DNA of 64,000 nucleotides from Aquimarina sp. AU474 (GTDB lineage: Bacteria > Bacteroidota > Bacteroidia > Flavobacteriales > Flavobacteriaceae). The notes beneath the pieces were generated by a model. The model saw only the letters and a program-made list of their open reading frames with translations, did not search any database and was not told the origin of the DNA. The stretch is from contig NZ_OMPE01000009.1 of NCBI RefSeq assembly GCF_900312815.1, positions 1,488,001-1,552,000 on the forward strand, in the 5' to 3' direction. The position numbers and the translations under genes are program-made. This document shows positions 45,788 to 55,540 of this stretch, piece after piece. The first letter of the stretch is position 1, and each line of letters begins with the position of its first letter.

Positions 45788-48700
45788 ATGCATTTCGATG
45801 ATTTGAAAATTGCTATCGATGAATGGTATTTATCGCCAGACCAACTATTCGTCGAAAATGAAACCTTTGTTGTATATTTAAAACAAATTCTACGGCGAGT
45901 CTTTATGGATAAATCCACAAACAAGTATTTAATTAGTGCATTATTAATTGGAGTGATTTTTCATGGTACGTCGATTTTTTTCACATTAGAATCTACATAC
46001 GATGCACTAATTCATCTTTTTTTTGGTAATCATTATGCAAATAGTTGGTTCGAACCCTGGAGTTATAGTTGGTATACAGGATTTACCGTTATGGGATATC
46101 CTCCTTTGGTACATCAAAGTATTGGGTTACTCTCTTATATAGGTGGACTTAAGTTTGGGATGTTTACAGTAGCTGTTATTGGGATTATTCTATTTATCAC
46201 TGGGATATATCGTTTTGCATTACTGCTTACTTCTAATAGAAATGTGGCTGGATATACAGCAATTTTCGCAGTATTTTCATCAACTTTTATAGAGACGCTA
46301 CATGTATTTGGGCAATTACCTAGTATTATAGGACTCTCGGTTTTGTTACATACTTTACCAGAAATTTACCTTTGGATCAAAATAGGGAAATATAAATATT
46401 TGGTAAATGCTTTAAGTTTACTTGCTGTTACAGTGACTTCTCATCATGTAACTCCAATTTTTGGAATGATCTTTTTTATTTTTCCATTAATAGGAATGGT
46501 AATTATGGACGCTTCTAGAGAGAAAGTTAATTCGTATAAAGAAGTTAGGTTTCTTCTTTTTTTTAAGACATTTCTATCACTTTTTAAAAGAATTGTAAGT
46601 TTTGGCTTTGGATCATTGGTATTAATTATAATATGTATCCTTCCGTATTGGATCAACACCAAAAAAAATCCAATTACTCAGGTTCCGATTCCTCATGGTT
46701 CAAGAGATAACTTTTTAGAAGTTGCCTCATCTGGTTTAGTGTTTTTTTTAATACCCTGGGGTATTTTGTTATTTATATTACCCTATATATATTATAGATT
46801 TTATAGTAAACGATATTTGTTCTTTGGTTTATCGTTTACACTTTTGACAATTTTAGGTACAGGAGGAACTACTCCAATCCCTAGAATGATGCTAGGCGAT
46901 AACGCATTTAACATTCTTACATTAGATAGATTTACCTTATGGGCATCGATAATGGCTTTGCCTATATTTGGCGAATTTGGATATCGTTTTGTTGAGGGGG
47001 ATTTAAAGAAAAGTCTCGAAGAGAAATTTGGAAGTTTATATCGTAGAATTTTAGGAGGATTATTTATGGGGACCTTTGTGTTCATTGTCTTCTTTACAAT
47101 GAGTTTAGGATATTTTAGGCCTTTCCAACCACAAAAAATAAAAATGCTTCCTATTCTTAACTTTTTACAGCAAGATCAGCATGATCATTGGCGTTATTTA
47201 CCTTTAGGATTTGGAGATCAAATGGCTTGGCTCTCTGCCCAAACCAAAGCTATGACAGTAGATGGTAATTATCATTCTGCACGAAGATTACCAGAGTTAA
47301 CCACAAGAGCGGTAGAGCGATTAGAGAATTCAAAATTTAGAGGTTTTGAAGGTATAGGATCTTTACAACAGTTTCTCACCGTACCAGAGAAATATAATTT
47401 AAAATATGTGTTTTCTAATGATAAGTTTTATGATCCGATTTTATATTTCTGTGGTTGGCAAAGATTGCGGCAGCTAGAAAATGGAATTATGGTTTGGGAA
47501 AAATTAAATGTACCTCCACTATCAAGTATTTTGCCTAAAGATGATGTGCCTACATTTCAAAAATTGATGTGGGGATTAATACCTATAAGTACTGTTTTAT
47601 TGGCGCTAATTATAAATATACAATTTATCTGGATACATGGATTAAAGGCTAAGCACAAAAGCTTTCCTGTGTATTTTAAATTTGGAATCGCCTATGAAGG
47701 GTTTAAAGGAAAAATCATAAGAATATCGCACGTTTGGGCTGGTATTGTAATTATTGCATTTGCCATTGGGATTTATATGTTTTATATAAAAAATGCAAAA
47801 CAGATTAGTCCTGTGAATTTAACAGAGGCTTATTATGATGCCTTAGACTTTAAAGAATTCGAACAGGCATATTCTTATTTGGATCCTAAAAGTAATAAAA
47901 CGAAAGATCAATTCATGCTCGAGATTGCCGTAACAGATGGTTTATTAAGTTCGTACGCGAAATTGAATAAGATTGATGTTGAGATTATTAAACAAACTGA
48001 TAGTACCGCGAGAATTAAAGCATATACAAGTTGGATTACTCCTTTAGAAAAAATTGATAAAACCTTTTATCATGAACTAGTAAAGCAAAATAAAAAATGG
48101 TTTGTAAAACCATCACTATATGATTTAGATATTCCTCCGGATCAATTGTTTGCAGAAAACAATACTACATATTTTAATCACGGTAGACGTAGAATCACTT
48201 CAGAACAAACACATCATGAGGATGTACTTAAACAACCAGTTCTTGAAGTATTATCGGCAAAAATTGTAGAACTCGATAACCAATATGCAATCATTGGAGA
48301 ATTGCAAAATATAGATAACGTACCTGCGGATGTAGTAATTACAGGAACATTATATAATCAAGAAGATAAGATACTGGCACGATATAATGCCAAGGATCAA
48401 ATGAAACATAAATTAATGCCCAAAGAAACAACAAGTTTTAGAGTTAATTTTGAGGGGATAGCATGGGTGAACCATGAAGAACGCAAACCAAAAACGTTTG
48501 ATCCTAATGAGTTTACAGCAATGGATTTTTTAGAAACACCAAGCATTTTTAATTTGCAATGTGCAGGAAATGTAGCCAATGTTGATTTGTATAAAGGAGT
48601 AACGGTTAATGAACTTACGATAAAAGAAAATCATATTGAAGGAGTTTTGTTTAATTCGGGTTTAGAGGAAGTTACGATTCCTCTATTGTTGATTTCATAT

Positions 48701-48994
48701 TATAACGAAAAGAATGAACTAATATGGGTTGATCACCAATATCTCCCCGAGGGTATCCGACCTCAGCGCAAACAATATTTTAGTTATGCGTTTAAAGATT
48801 TGCTACAACTTAAAAAAGGAGATAACGACCTAAAGAATGTTTTTGTAAATGGTTTATTAAATACAGAAATTAGTAACAAGGTCGTTCCCGAGCGAAAACA
48901 CGATCATCAATCGGCACCACTACTACCTGTAGATGGAAAAGGGTATAGTTATGTGAAATTAGAAATTAACACCTATATAGGAGCACCTAATTAA
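45788..48994 (+). CDS. Large GT-C-like polytopic membrane protein with NTF2-like tail
   Basis: The 1068-residue protein has about twelve membrane helices between residues 45 and 640, interrupted by a large loop (about 410-620). The first loop holds LESTYDALIHLFFGNHYANS, an acidic pattern typical of GT-C lipid-sugar transferases. After about residue 675 comes an NTF2-like domain (EAYYDALDFKEFEQAYSYLD) and then a beta-rich domain. I infer a lipid-linked-sugar transferase or polymerase. An ATG at 45905 (MDKSTNK) is an alternative start; the extra 39 residues repeat an internal motif (PDQLF). The stop overlaps the next ATG by one base. Confidence 0.85.
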   Translation: MHFDDLKIAIDEWYLSPDQLFVENETFVVYLKQILRRVFMDKSTNKYLISALLIGVIFHGTSIFFTLESTYDALIHLFFGNHYANSWFEPWSYSWYTGFTVMGYPPLVHQSIGLLSYIGGLKFGMFTVAVIGIILFITGIYRFALLLTSNRNVAGYTAIFAVFSSTFIETLHVFGQLPSIIGLSVLLHTLPEIYLWIKIGKYKYLVNALSLLAVTVTSHHVTPIFGMIFFIFPLIGMVIMDASREKVNSYKEVRFLLFFKTFLSLFKRIVSFGFGSLVLIIICILPYWINTKKNPITQVPIPHGSRDNFLEVASSGLVFFLIPWGILLFILPYIYYRFYSKRYLFFGLSFTLLTILGTGGTTPIPRMMLGDNAFNILTLDRFTLWASIMALPIFGEFGYRFVEGDLKKSLEEKFGSLYRRILGGLFMGTFVFIVFFTMSLGYFRPFQPQKIKMLPILNFLQQDQHDHWRYLPLGFGDQMAWLSAQTKAMTVDGNYHSARRLPELTTRAVERLENSKFRGFEGIGSLQQFLTVPEKYNLKYVFSNDKFYDPILYFCGWQRLRQLENGIMVWEKLNVPPLSSILPKDDVPTFQKLMWGLIPISTVLLALIINIQFIWIHGLKAKHKSFPVYFKFGIAYEGFKGKIIRISHVWAGIVIIAFAIGIYMFYIKNAKQISPVNLTEAYYDALDFKEFEQAYSYLDPKSNKTKDQFMLEIAVTDGLLSSYAKLNKIDVEIIKQTDSTARIKAYTSWITPLEKIDKTFYHELVKQNKKWFVKPSLYDLDIPPDQLFAENNTTYFNHGRRRITSEQTHHEDVLKQPVLEVLSAKIVELDNQYAIIGELQNIDNVPADVVITGTLYNQEDKILARYNAKDQMKHKLMPKETTSFRVNFEGIAWVNHEERKPKTFDPNEFTAMDFLETPSIFNLQCAGNVANVDLYKGVTVNELTIKENHIEGVLFNSGLEEVTIPLLLISYYNEKNELIWVDHQYLPEGIRPQRKQYFSYAFKDLLQLKKGDNDLKNVFVNGLLNTEISNKVVPERKHDHQSAPLLPVDGKGYSYVKLEINTYIGAPN

Positions 48995-50226
48995 TGAAGT
49001 TTAACATACGACATATTGTTTTTTTGTTAGCGATATTGCTACTTTTTGTAAGTATTTCTTTTACTAGCGTTTTAAAGGAAACCGAAAATATCTCGGGGGT
49101 GTTGCTTACAAAACAAACTACTTTTGAGGCAGGTAACAATATAAAGCTAGTATTTAAACTTAACATACCCGCTCGTACAGATCTTTTATTACACTCTTCT
49201 TACGGAAGTACAATGATAGCCCCTGATAATTTTAATACGGGACAATTTACAATACCAGAGTTTATATCATATAAAAAAGGAGTGGTTACGTATACACTGT
49301 TTCATGATACTAAAGTTTTGACTCAAGGAAGTATTTGCGTAACTTCTAATGAGAAAACCAAAGTACATCTAGAATCTTACATTGGTCCACCGAGTATTAT
49401 TGCAGGAGGAAAAGATTATACAATGCAAGTAGTTTTACCAACAGATTCTTACGATAATCCTATGCCCGATAGCACAGCTGTTTTAATGAAACATCAGTTC
49501 TTGAGTATAGAAAAAGAAAGAATGATCTACAGTAAAGATATGATAGGTTGGATCAATATATTTTCATACAAACCATCAGGTAGATTATTATTGTTTTCTA
49601 AAGTAGGTAATACAGTATCCAAAGAATTTACTGTAGATGTGTTTCCAGATTTACCTGAAAATTTCACAATCCTTCCTCAACGAAGACATACGTATGCAGA
49701 TGGAAATCAAATCACCAAATTTATAACCTCTATCATAAAGGATGAACACGGTAATATTATAAGTGATGGTACCTTAGTTGATTTTGTAATTAAGGATACT
49801 AGTGGGGCACTATTGCGTACCCAAGGGACAACAATTAGCGGTCAAGCAATTGCAAAGATGTTACACCCAGATCATGAAGAAACCTGGAAAGTTAAGGCTT
49901 ATGTGCATGGAATGGCAGAAAGTGATACACTAGAGGTAAGGTATACCCGAGTCATAGAGGATTTTGATGTACAATTTAGAGAAGATAATCGTGAGATAAC
50001 GATAGGCCCATTAATGAGCTTTATGGAACAATTAATTCCTGATGGGGCTATTGTAAAGGTTAATGTGTCCAAAGAAGGTAAAAAGTTGGATATACTCGTA
50101 AAAACATCTTCTAAAGGATTAGTTAAGTTTTTGCTTCAAGAAGGTTTTTATCCTTCAGGAACTTACGATATCGACATTGAAGCCTTAGGAGTTCGTAAAA
50201 CATATAAAAATATAGCATTACAATGA
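48994..50226 (+). CDS. Secreted Ig-like domain protein
   Basis: The 410-residue protein has an N-terminal hydrophobic signal or anchor (IVFLLAILLLFVSISF) and beta-sandwich-like segments, including one of invasin/Big-1 character (DEHGNIISDGTLVDFVI). No catalytic motif is seen. It is translationally coupled to both neighbours (TAATG at its start, ATGA at its end), so it probably works with the GT-C-like protein and the GH5-like enzyme as a periplasmic partner. Confidence 0.78.
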   Translation: MKFNIRHIVFLLAILLLFVSISFTSVLKETENISGVLLTKQTTFEAGNNIKLVFKLNIPARTDLLLHSSYGSTMIAPDNFNTGQFTIPEFISYKKGVVTYTLFHDTKVLTQGSICVTSNEKTKVHLESYIGPPSIIAGGKDYTMQVVLPTDSYDNPMPDSTAVLMKHQFLSIEKERMIYSKDMIGWINIFSYKPSGRLLLFSKVGNTVSKEFTVDVFPDLPENFTILPQRRHTYADGNQITKFITSIIKDEHGNIISDGTLVDFVIKDTSGALLRTQGTTISGQAIAKMLHPDHEETWKVKAYVHGMAESDTLEVRYTRVIEDFDVQFREDNREITIGPLMSFMEQLIPDGAIVKVNVSKEGKKLDILVKTSSKGLVKFLLQEGFYPSGTYDIDIEALGVRKTYKNIALQ

Positions 50227-51770
50227 TAGGTTGGAATAGAAATATATATAGATCCCTTATTTTTCTGTCTTTTATAGGAGTGATTGCATTAATGCTCTTT
50301 GGCATTGGTCAAACATTATCATACCTAAACACAGGCGCGGATAGAACTTCGATGCTACATTTAGCTTTGAAAAAAGATGAGGTGTATTTACCCAAAGTAA
50401 AATGGGAAGATACATTAAATCCAGGACGCCCAATAGAAAAACAAACGCTGCAGGATATAGAACAAGATTATCTTAATTCTTGGTATATACGTAATACTGC
50501 GTATCAAACCAATACGATAGAGGGGATAGATGATTATTATACCAAAAGTGCCCGAAAAAATATTATAAAATTGGTGCAGGCTAATTCACAAAAAGACATA
50601 GCGGTACATAGTACGACAATCAACCATAATATTGAACTTGATTTTTATAGCGCAGATGGCCAGTTGGTTGTGTTATCTGATAAAAATGTACAAGAATATC
50701 AAAGAGTCTATAAAGGCGAGAAATTACTATCCGAATCGAAAATACAATCGGATTATCAAATCTTGTTGATGTTAGAAGACGGGTTTTGGAGAATACGCCA
50801 TATCGTAAAAGAAGAAACCTATCCATTAGATACCAAAGAACAAGGTAATACCTTTGCTAAGGTGTTAAATGGTAAAATTTATATTAATGATAATGAGTAT
50901 CAAATAAAAGGAATTAATTATTACCCGCAACAGACACCATGGAACATGTTTGGAGATGAATTTGATCGTAATGTCATAGCCAAAGATTTTGATATCATGA
51001 ACAAGGCAGGTTTAAATACGATACGAATTTTTGTTCCTTATGAAGCTTTTGGAAAAGCTAAAATTGACACAGCAAAATTGGATAAATTAAAACAAGTTTT
51101 GGATGAAGCCGAAACTAAAAACCTTAAAGTTGTGGTTACATTATTTGATTTTTATGGAGATTATAGTGTGATTGATTGGACACTAACTCACCGTCATGCC
51201 GAACAAATTGTTAGTGCATTTGCCAATCATAAAGCCATTTTGGCTTGGGATATCAAAAATGAACCTAACTTAGACTTTGAGAGCAGAGGTAAAGAAAATG
51301 TATTGGCTTGGTTAAAAGAAATGATCCAACAAGTAAAACAATACGATCCTAATCATCTAGTTACTATTGGTTGGTCTAATACAGAATCAGTACACTTATT
51401 GCAAAATGAAGTGGATATGATTTCATTTCATTATTACAATGATATTGACCAGTTTAATGCAGATTATTTGGAGGTAAATTTCCAAAACAAAAAACCGATC
51501 GTTTTGCAAGAGTTTGGTTTGCCTTCGAGCAGAGGGTTTTGGAACCCTCTAGGCCCTTCAGAAAAGAAACAGGCTGCTTACCACAAGCAATTTCAAGAAG
51601 TAATTAAACAGAATAACCTGCATTACCTTTCTTGGACCTTGTACGATTTCGAAGAAGTTCCAGAAGGAGTAGTAGGTAAATTACCCTGGCGAAAACATAA
51701 ACAAAAGCATTTTGGTTTTATAGACCGTAAAGGTAAAAAGAAAGCTGCTTTTGAGTTTATTGCTAAGTAG
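50223..51770 (+). CDS. Membrane-anchored GH5-like glycoside hydrolase with NTF2-like domain
   Basis: The 515-residue protein has one N-terminal membrane helix (about 10-32), an NTF2-like domain (about 75-210, DIEQDYLNSWYIRNTAYQTN; LMLEDGFWRIRHIVKEE), then a TIM barrel of GH5/clan GH-A type (about 215-515). The acid/base is Glu347 in WDIKNEPNL and the nucleophile Glu430 in VLQEFGLP. Hydrolases of this kind are often encoded with exopolysaccharide machineries and trim the product. Substrate unknown. It is the last gene of the coupled operon. Confidence 0.88.
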   Translation: MIGWNRNIYRSLIFLSFIGVIALMLFGIGQTLSYLNTGADRTSMLHLALKKDEVYLPKVKWEDTLNPGRPIEKQTLQDIEQDYLNSWYIRNTAYQTNTIEGIDDYYTKSARKNIIKLVQANSQKDIAVHSTTINHNIELDFYSADGQLVVLSDKNVQEYQRVYKGEKLLSESKIQSDYQILLMLEDGFWRIRHIVKEETYPLDTKEQGNTFAKVLNGKIYINDNEYQIKGINYYPQQTPWNMFGDEFDRNVIAKDFDIMNKAGLNTIRIFVPYEAFGKAKIDTAKLDKLKQVLDEAETKNLKVVVTLFDFYGDYSVIDWTLTHRHAEQIVSAFANHKAILAWDIKNEPNLDFESRGKENVLAWLKEMIQQVKQYDPNHLVTIGWSNTESVHLLQNEVDMISFHYYNDIDQFNADYLEVNFQNKKPIVLQEFGLPSSRGFWNPLGPSEKKQAAYHKQFQEVIKQNNLHYLSWTLYDFEEVPEGVVGKLPWRKHKQKHFGFIDRKGKKKAAFEFIAK

Positions 51771-51833
51771 TGAAATCGCAACTTCAAAGTCGAAAATACA
51801 CATCAAATGTATTCTCATTCTTATATAGCAAAA

Positions 51834-51862
51834 GTAAAGCACCAATTATATTGGTGCTTTAC
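51834..51862. terminator. Terminator between convergent operons
   Basis: The perfect stem GTAAAGCACCAAT / ATTGGTGCTTTAC with a TAT loop lies between the GH5-like gene (+) and the GT4 gene (-). The minus strand has a short T run after it. Confidence 0.75.
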
Positions 51863-51902
51863 AATTACAATAATTTAATAAATTTTGGGGGATATATTTT
51901 TG

Positions 51903-53129
51903 TTAAAAATAAATACTTTGGTTTGAAGTACTTTTAACTCTTTTATACGGTTTTTTCTTTTCGATAATAGTTTCAAAATTCTCGAGATACATCTTGGTAA
52001 TTCTACTCATAGGATATGCAGTTGCGGCAGCGTAATTGGCTTTTCCTAATTCTGTTCTATATTCTGTGTCTATTACAATTTCTTCAATAGCAGATGCCAA
52101 ACTATCCACACTTTTTGGATTAAAAAACTCGCCTCGATAACCCTCTTCTTTGACTAGAATTGCTAAGTCTCCAAGATCGGGCATTACTACCGCTTTACCA
52201 TAACTCCCTGCTTGATGCAATACACCAGAGCTTCCGGTAGTTGATGTGTAAGGGAATACCACCATGGCACTTTCTCCAAAAATAACAGGAACATCTTCTT
52301 CTTTGACATAACCAGTAAAAGTTAATTGCGGTACGTTATAATATTTTTCTTGCATAGATGCTAAATATCCTGGTACATTAGGATTGTCTGTGCCTGCAAT
52401 TACAATCTCCAAATTTTTACCAGTTTTTGACCTTACCTTTTCAACAGCCTCAATTAGAATTTCTACTTTCTTATACGTTCCAAATTTTCCAAATGTCATA
52501 ATCTTTAATGGGCCTTCGGGTAACTTAAAGGATGGTTCTTCGATGAGTTCAAAGGTTCCGTGCGGAATCAATACTACATTCTTAGCATTATATTTTTGTT
52601 CTAGGATTTCTACATATTTACTAATGGTAACGGCAACTGTATCTGCAGAAAGTATAAATCGTGTTAGCGTTGTACCGATGAGGTTATATATTTTTTGAAG
52701 TAATTTGTTTTTGGTAAAACCTGCACTCTGTAAATCTACTTGCTCCAAGATATTATGTAATAATACAATTGTAGGGATCTTTTTCATTTTACAAAGCAAA
52801 GGAAGTAATAGACCTAAGGCAGCAACAATTTTTTTATCTCCAAACTTCATGAATTGAAGATTAAATAAAATAGCATCTGGGTTAGTTTGTTTTACTGCTT
52901 TCATTACAGAAAAGACATTACGATACTTATTAAATGTCCAGCATTGTTTAACTACAACTTTACAACCATCTTCTGTAAAATTAATATCTGCATTTTCGGG
53001 ATTAACATCGGTTAGTAGTATCAGTTCAGACACATCGTTTTGTTGTCTAAAATGCTTTACCAAATGATATGCATATTCATTTAAGGTTACTTTGCTGGGT
53101 GGGTAGGCAGTTACAATAGCTAGTTTCAT
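51903..53129 (-). CDS. GT4-family glycosyltransferase (GT-B fold)
   Basis: The 408-residue protein has the two-domain GT-B plan: N-terminal LAIVTAYPPSKVTLNEYAYH, and a C-terminal GT1/GT4 domain with LKIMTFGKFGTYKKVEILIE, FTGYVKEEDVPVIFGESAMV, FPYTSTTGSSGVLHQAGSYG. Such enzymes add sugars from nucleotide donors to lipid-linked or nascent glycans. It faces the GH5-like operon and begins the minus-strand glycan cluster at its downstream end. Confidence 0.92.
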   Translation of the reverse strand: MKLAIVTAYPPSKVTLNEYAYHLVKHFRQQNDVSELILLTDVNPENADINFTEDGCKVVVKQCWTFNKYRNVFSVMKAVKQTNPDAILFNLQFMKFGDKKIVAALGLLLPLLCKMKKIPTIVLLHNILEQVDLQSAGFTKNKLLQKIYNLIGTTLTRFILSADTVAVTISKYVEILEQKYNAKNVVLIPHGTFELIEEPSFKLPEGPLKIMTFGKFGTYKKVEILIEAVEKVRSKTGKNLEIVIAGTDNPNVPGYLASMQEKYYNVPQLTFTGYVKEEDVPVIFGESAMVVFPYTSTTGSSGVLHQAGSYGKAVVMPDLGDLAILVKEEGYRGEFFNPKSVDSLASAIEEIVIDTEYRTELGKANYAAATAYPMSRITKMYLENFETIIEKKKPYKRVKSTSNQSIYF

Positions 53130-53374
53130 CTTTGAGCTTTATATTTTTTTAGAAAATAGACAGAGACGAATTAAAATCTGAAAGGAATTACATCAATTAA
53201 GTTGTTTATTCATGATTTTAGGACGAATGGGGTACGTCTTTATGAATTCATATACAATTTATAGTTACTATATTGAAAAAGCAAAAGAAATTGACTCTAA
53301 TACGTTTTATATATGGATCATTTTAATTTTACGTAGTACTTTTTTTAAAAATATTAATATTGCTAATAGAGATT

Positions 53375-53674
53375 TTAATAATTGTCTTTGAAAAAATGGG
53401 TTACTTTATTTTTCTTAAAAGCTTTAGAAATTATTTTATTCTCTTTACCATAAACAAATAAAATTTTACTTCTTCTTTGCGCTTTGGCATAAACCTCTTT
53501 AAGCACATTTACTGCTTTTTGATCTATTTTTTTAACTTTATTAAGACACATAACTATTTCTTCATAGTGATCTAAAAGGTAGTTAAAATGAGCTCTTACT
53601 AATTCGGTGTCTTGTAGGATAAAATCTCCTTCTATTTCATATGTTCCTGTAGCATTTATAATTTGTAGTTTCAT
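53375..53674 (-). CDS. STAS-like protein lacking a phosphorylatable site
   Basis: The 99-residue protein has the STAS alternation (IINATGTYEIEGDFILQDTE; CLNKVKKIDQKAVNVLKEVY; ILFVYGKENKIISKAF). At the position where STAS anti-anti-sigma factors have a phospho-acceptor (DxSG/DxTG) it has IDQKAV, with Lys53, so it probably cannot be regulated by that phosphorylation. It follows its paralog by 26 bases. Partner unknown. Confidence 0.75.
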   Translation of the reverse strand: MKLQIINATGTYEIEGDFILQDTELVRAHFNYLLDHYEEIVMCLNKVKKIDQKAVNVLKEVYAKAQRRSKILFVYGKENKIISKAFKKNKVTHFFKDNY

Positions 53675-53700
53675 GATATATTATTTTGGGAATTGGTTTT

Positions 53701-53997
53701 TTAAACGAAATCATTTCTTAGTACATAACTGCAATCGCCAAAGGCTTTGCGAACTTTTTCATTCTCTTTTCCTATTACAAAAAATACTTTGTTATTTTTC
53801 ATCGCGTTTTTAAATAAGGTGGTCAAAACATTAACTCCGGTAACATCTATTTTTTTTACTTTATCTACACATAATATCACTTTGTCAGAAGTGTGTAGTA
53901 ATTGTTCAAAATGACGTTTTAGTGAAGAGGCATTTTCTCTTACGATACTTCCTTTGATCTCAAATATTCCTTGATTATTTGTAATTTTTAGGGCCAT
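53701..53997 (-). CDS. STAS-like protein with DxTG site
   Basis: The 98-residue protein is a paralog of the preceding-entry protein in size and pattern (ITNNQGIFEIKGSIVRENAS; CVDKVKKIDVTGVNVLTTLF; VFFVIGKENEKVRKAF). Here the switch position reads IDVTG, with Thr53, a candidate phosphorylation site. It lies between the flippase gene and the other STAS gene, an arrangement I do not recognise from a named system. Confidence 0.78.
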   Translation of the reverse strand: MALKITNNQGIFEIKGSIVRENASSLKRHFEQLLHTSDKVILCVDKVKKIDVTGVNVLTTLFKNAMKNNKVFFVIGKENEKVRKAFGDCSYVLRNDFV

Positions 53998-54109
53998 AAT
54001 TCTCTTTTTATTTAATGTTTATAATTCAAATTTCAATAATTTATTTAGTAATTAAAGCCGAGTTTCGGTGAGTTGCGTGAATGTTGCGATGAGTTGTTCT
54101 AATGTGTAG

Positions 54110-55357
54110 CTAACCTTTTTTAGAAAATCGCCAATATCCTGTAAAGTAGAGTAGTTGAAAGACGAGCAGGATGGTCATGGCTATGATTTGCACGATGACC
54201 ACTTCGGCTAGAGTGCTATGATAAAATACTATCAAAACAACTTGAAGGATTCCTAAGATTGAAGATATGATTACTGGTATATATTGATCTAATGACAAGA
54301 AATAGTAAGCAAAGATGTTAGAGATCGCAAATAATGAGGTGGCTATCGCGTATTTCCAGAGTAATGGTGCAATACTAATGTATTTACTACCAAACATAAT
54401 ATTGATAACTAACTCAGGAAAAAGATAACATCCTATTACAATTGTCGTAGACAGTAACGTAATATATAGTACGTATTTAAATAGTATTGGATAATGAGAT
54501 TCTCCATCTTTTTGTTTTTGTACAACCTTAGGAAGTAATAACATGACAAACATCCAGGCCACAAAGTATACTACCCTTCCTATCAAAGCCAAAGAAGCAT
54601 ACAAACCGGCATTATAGGTGTCAAAATAATGTTTAACCATTAAAATGTCGCTATTATTAATGATGATTTGAGTAAGTTCATAAAAGGCAGTTAACAAGAA
54701 AAAACGAAGAAGATATTTGTTTTCGGTACTTGGTAATTTGTGGGTAGCAAATACGTCTATATCTTTTTTATAAAACGGTAGTAATCCAAATATAAATGAT
54801 AAAGCGATACCTAACGATACCAATATTGAAGATTGTAAAGTTGTTGTGTAAATTAAGATTAATGTCAATATAAGTCGACTTAGCATCTCACCTTGGTAGG
54901 TTATGGCCAACTTATCAAATTTTTTCTTCCCTTGAAATATGCCTCGATTGACACTCATGATAAAATACAACGGAATCCCAATTCCAAAAATGACAAACAT
55001 GATAGAGGATTGGGTATTAAAAAGTATTTGAAGTTGTTTGGATAAAACAATAAGCGTTACTCCAAAAACAATACCCGCAATAGTAGAATATTTGTAAACT
55101 ATATTGATGAAACTTTTAAATATTTCATTTTCAAAAAGCACAGAAAATTTTGCTGTAGATAACTGAAAAGTCATGGCTATAAATGATAATACCAAAAGAA
55201 AAGTAATTAATAAAGCAGCATCAGCAAATTGTTCTGGGCCTAGTATTCTACCTAAAATAAGATTATAAAGGTAATTACCACCGTTTACAACAATTACACT
55301 GATCATGAACTTTTGTTCAGCGTCTAATTTCTTTAGTATGTTACGATTTAATATCAT
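54110..55357 (-). CDS. Polysaccharide flippase-like membrane protein (Wzx/MATE superfamily)
   Basis: The 415-residue protein has about twelve membrane helices with no soluble domain. The N-terminal segment FMISVIVVNGGNYLYNLILG and RILGPEQFADAALLITFL is the typical start of Wzx/oligosaccharide flippases (ILGPxxFG-like). These move lipid-linked glycan units across the inner membrane. Its position beside glycosyltransferases fits. Confidence 0.87.
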   Translation of the reverse strand: MILNRNILKKLDAEQKFMISVIVVNGGNYLYNLILGRILGPEQFADAALLITFLLVLSFIAMTFQLSTAKFSVLFENEIFKSFINIVYKYSTIAGIVFGVTLIVLSKQLQILFNTQSSIMFVIFGIGIPLYFIMSVNRGIFQGKKKFDKLAITYQGEMLSRLILTLILIYTTTLQSSILVSLGIALSFIFGLLPFYKKDIDVFATHKLPSTENKYLLRFFLLTAFYELTQIIINNSDILMVKHYFDTYNAGLYASLALIGRVVYFVAWMFVMLLLPKVVQKQKDGESHYPILFKYVLYITLLSTTIVIGCYLFPELVINIMFGSKYISIAPLLWKYAIATSLFAISNIFAYYFLSLDQYIPVIISSILGILQVVLIVFYHSTLAEVVIVQIIAMTILLVFQLLYFTGYWRFSKKG

Positions 55358-55421
55358 TTATAAGATTAACTTTCGTTTTTAAGGTTTTTTTCGACACCTC
55401 ATAAAGTTACTTCCTTTTTTA

Positions 55422-55464
55422 GTATAAGCTACCGTACTTTAAAAATAAAGTACAGCAGCTTTAC
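55422..55464 (-). terminator. Imperfect hairpin, possible terminator
   Basis: Arms of about 19 bases (GTATAAGCTACCGTACTTTA against TAAAGTACAGCAGCTTTAC) pair with a few mismatches around AAAA. It lies between the end of the 1325-residue-protein gene and the flippase gene. There is no clear T run, so termination is not certain. Confidence 0.4.
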
Positions 55465-55540
55465 ATTAAAAAACAATTAAAGTCAAAATATAAAACTTCG
55501 AAACTTTCTTACGGCAATAAGTCGAAGCAATCTACTATCG

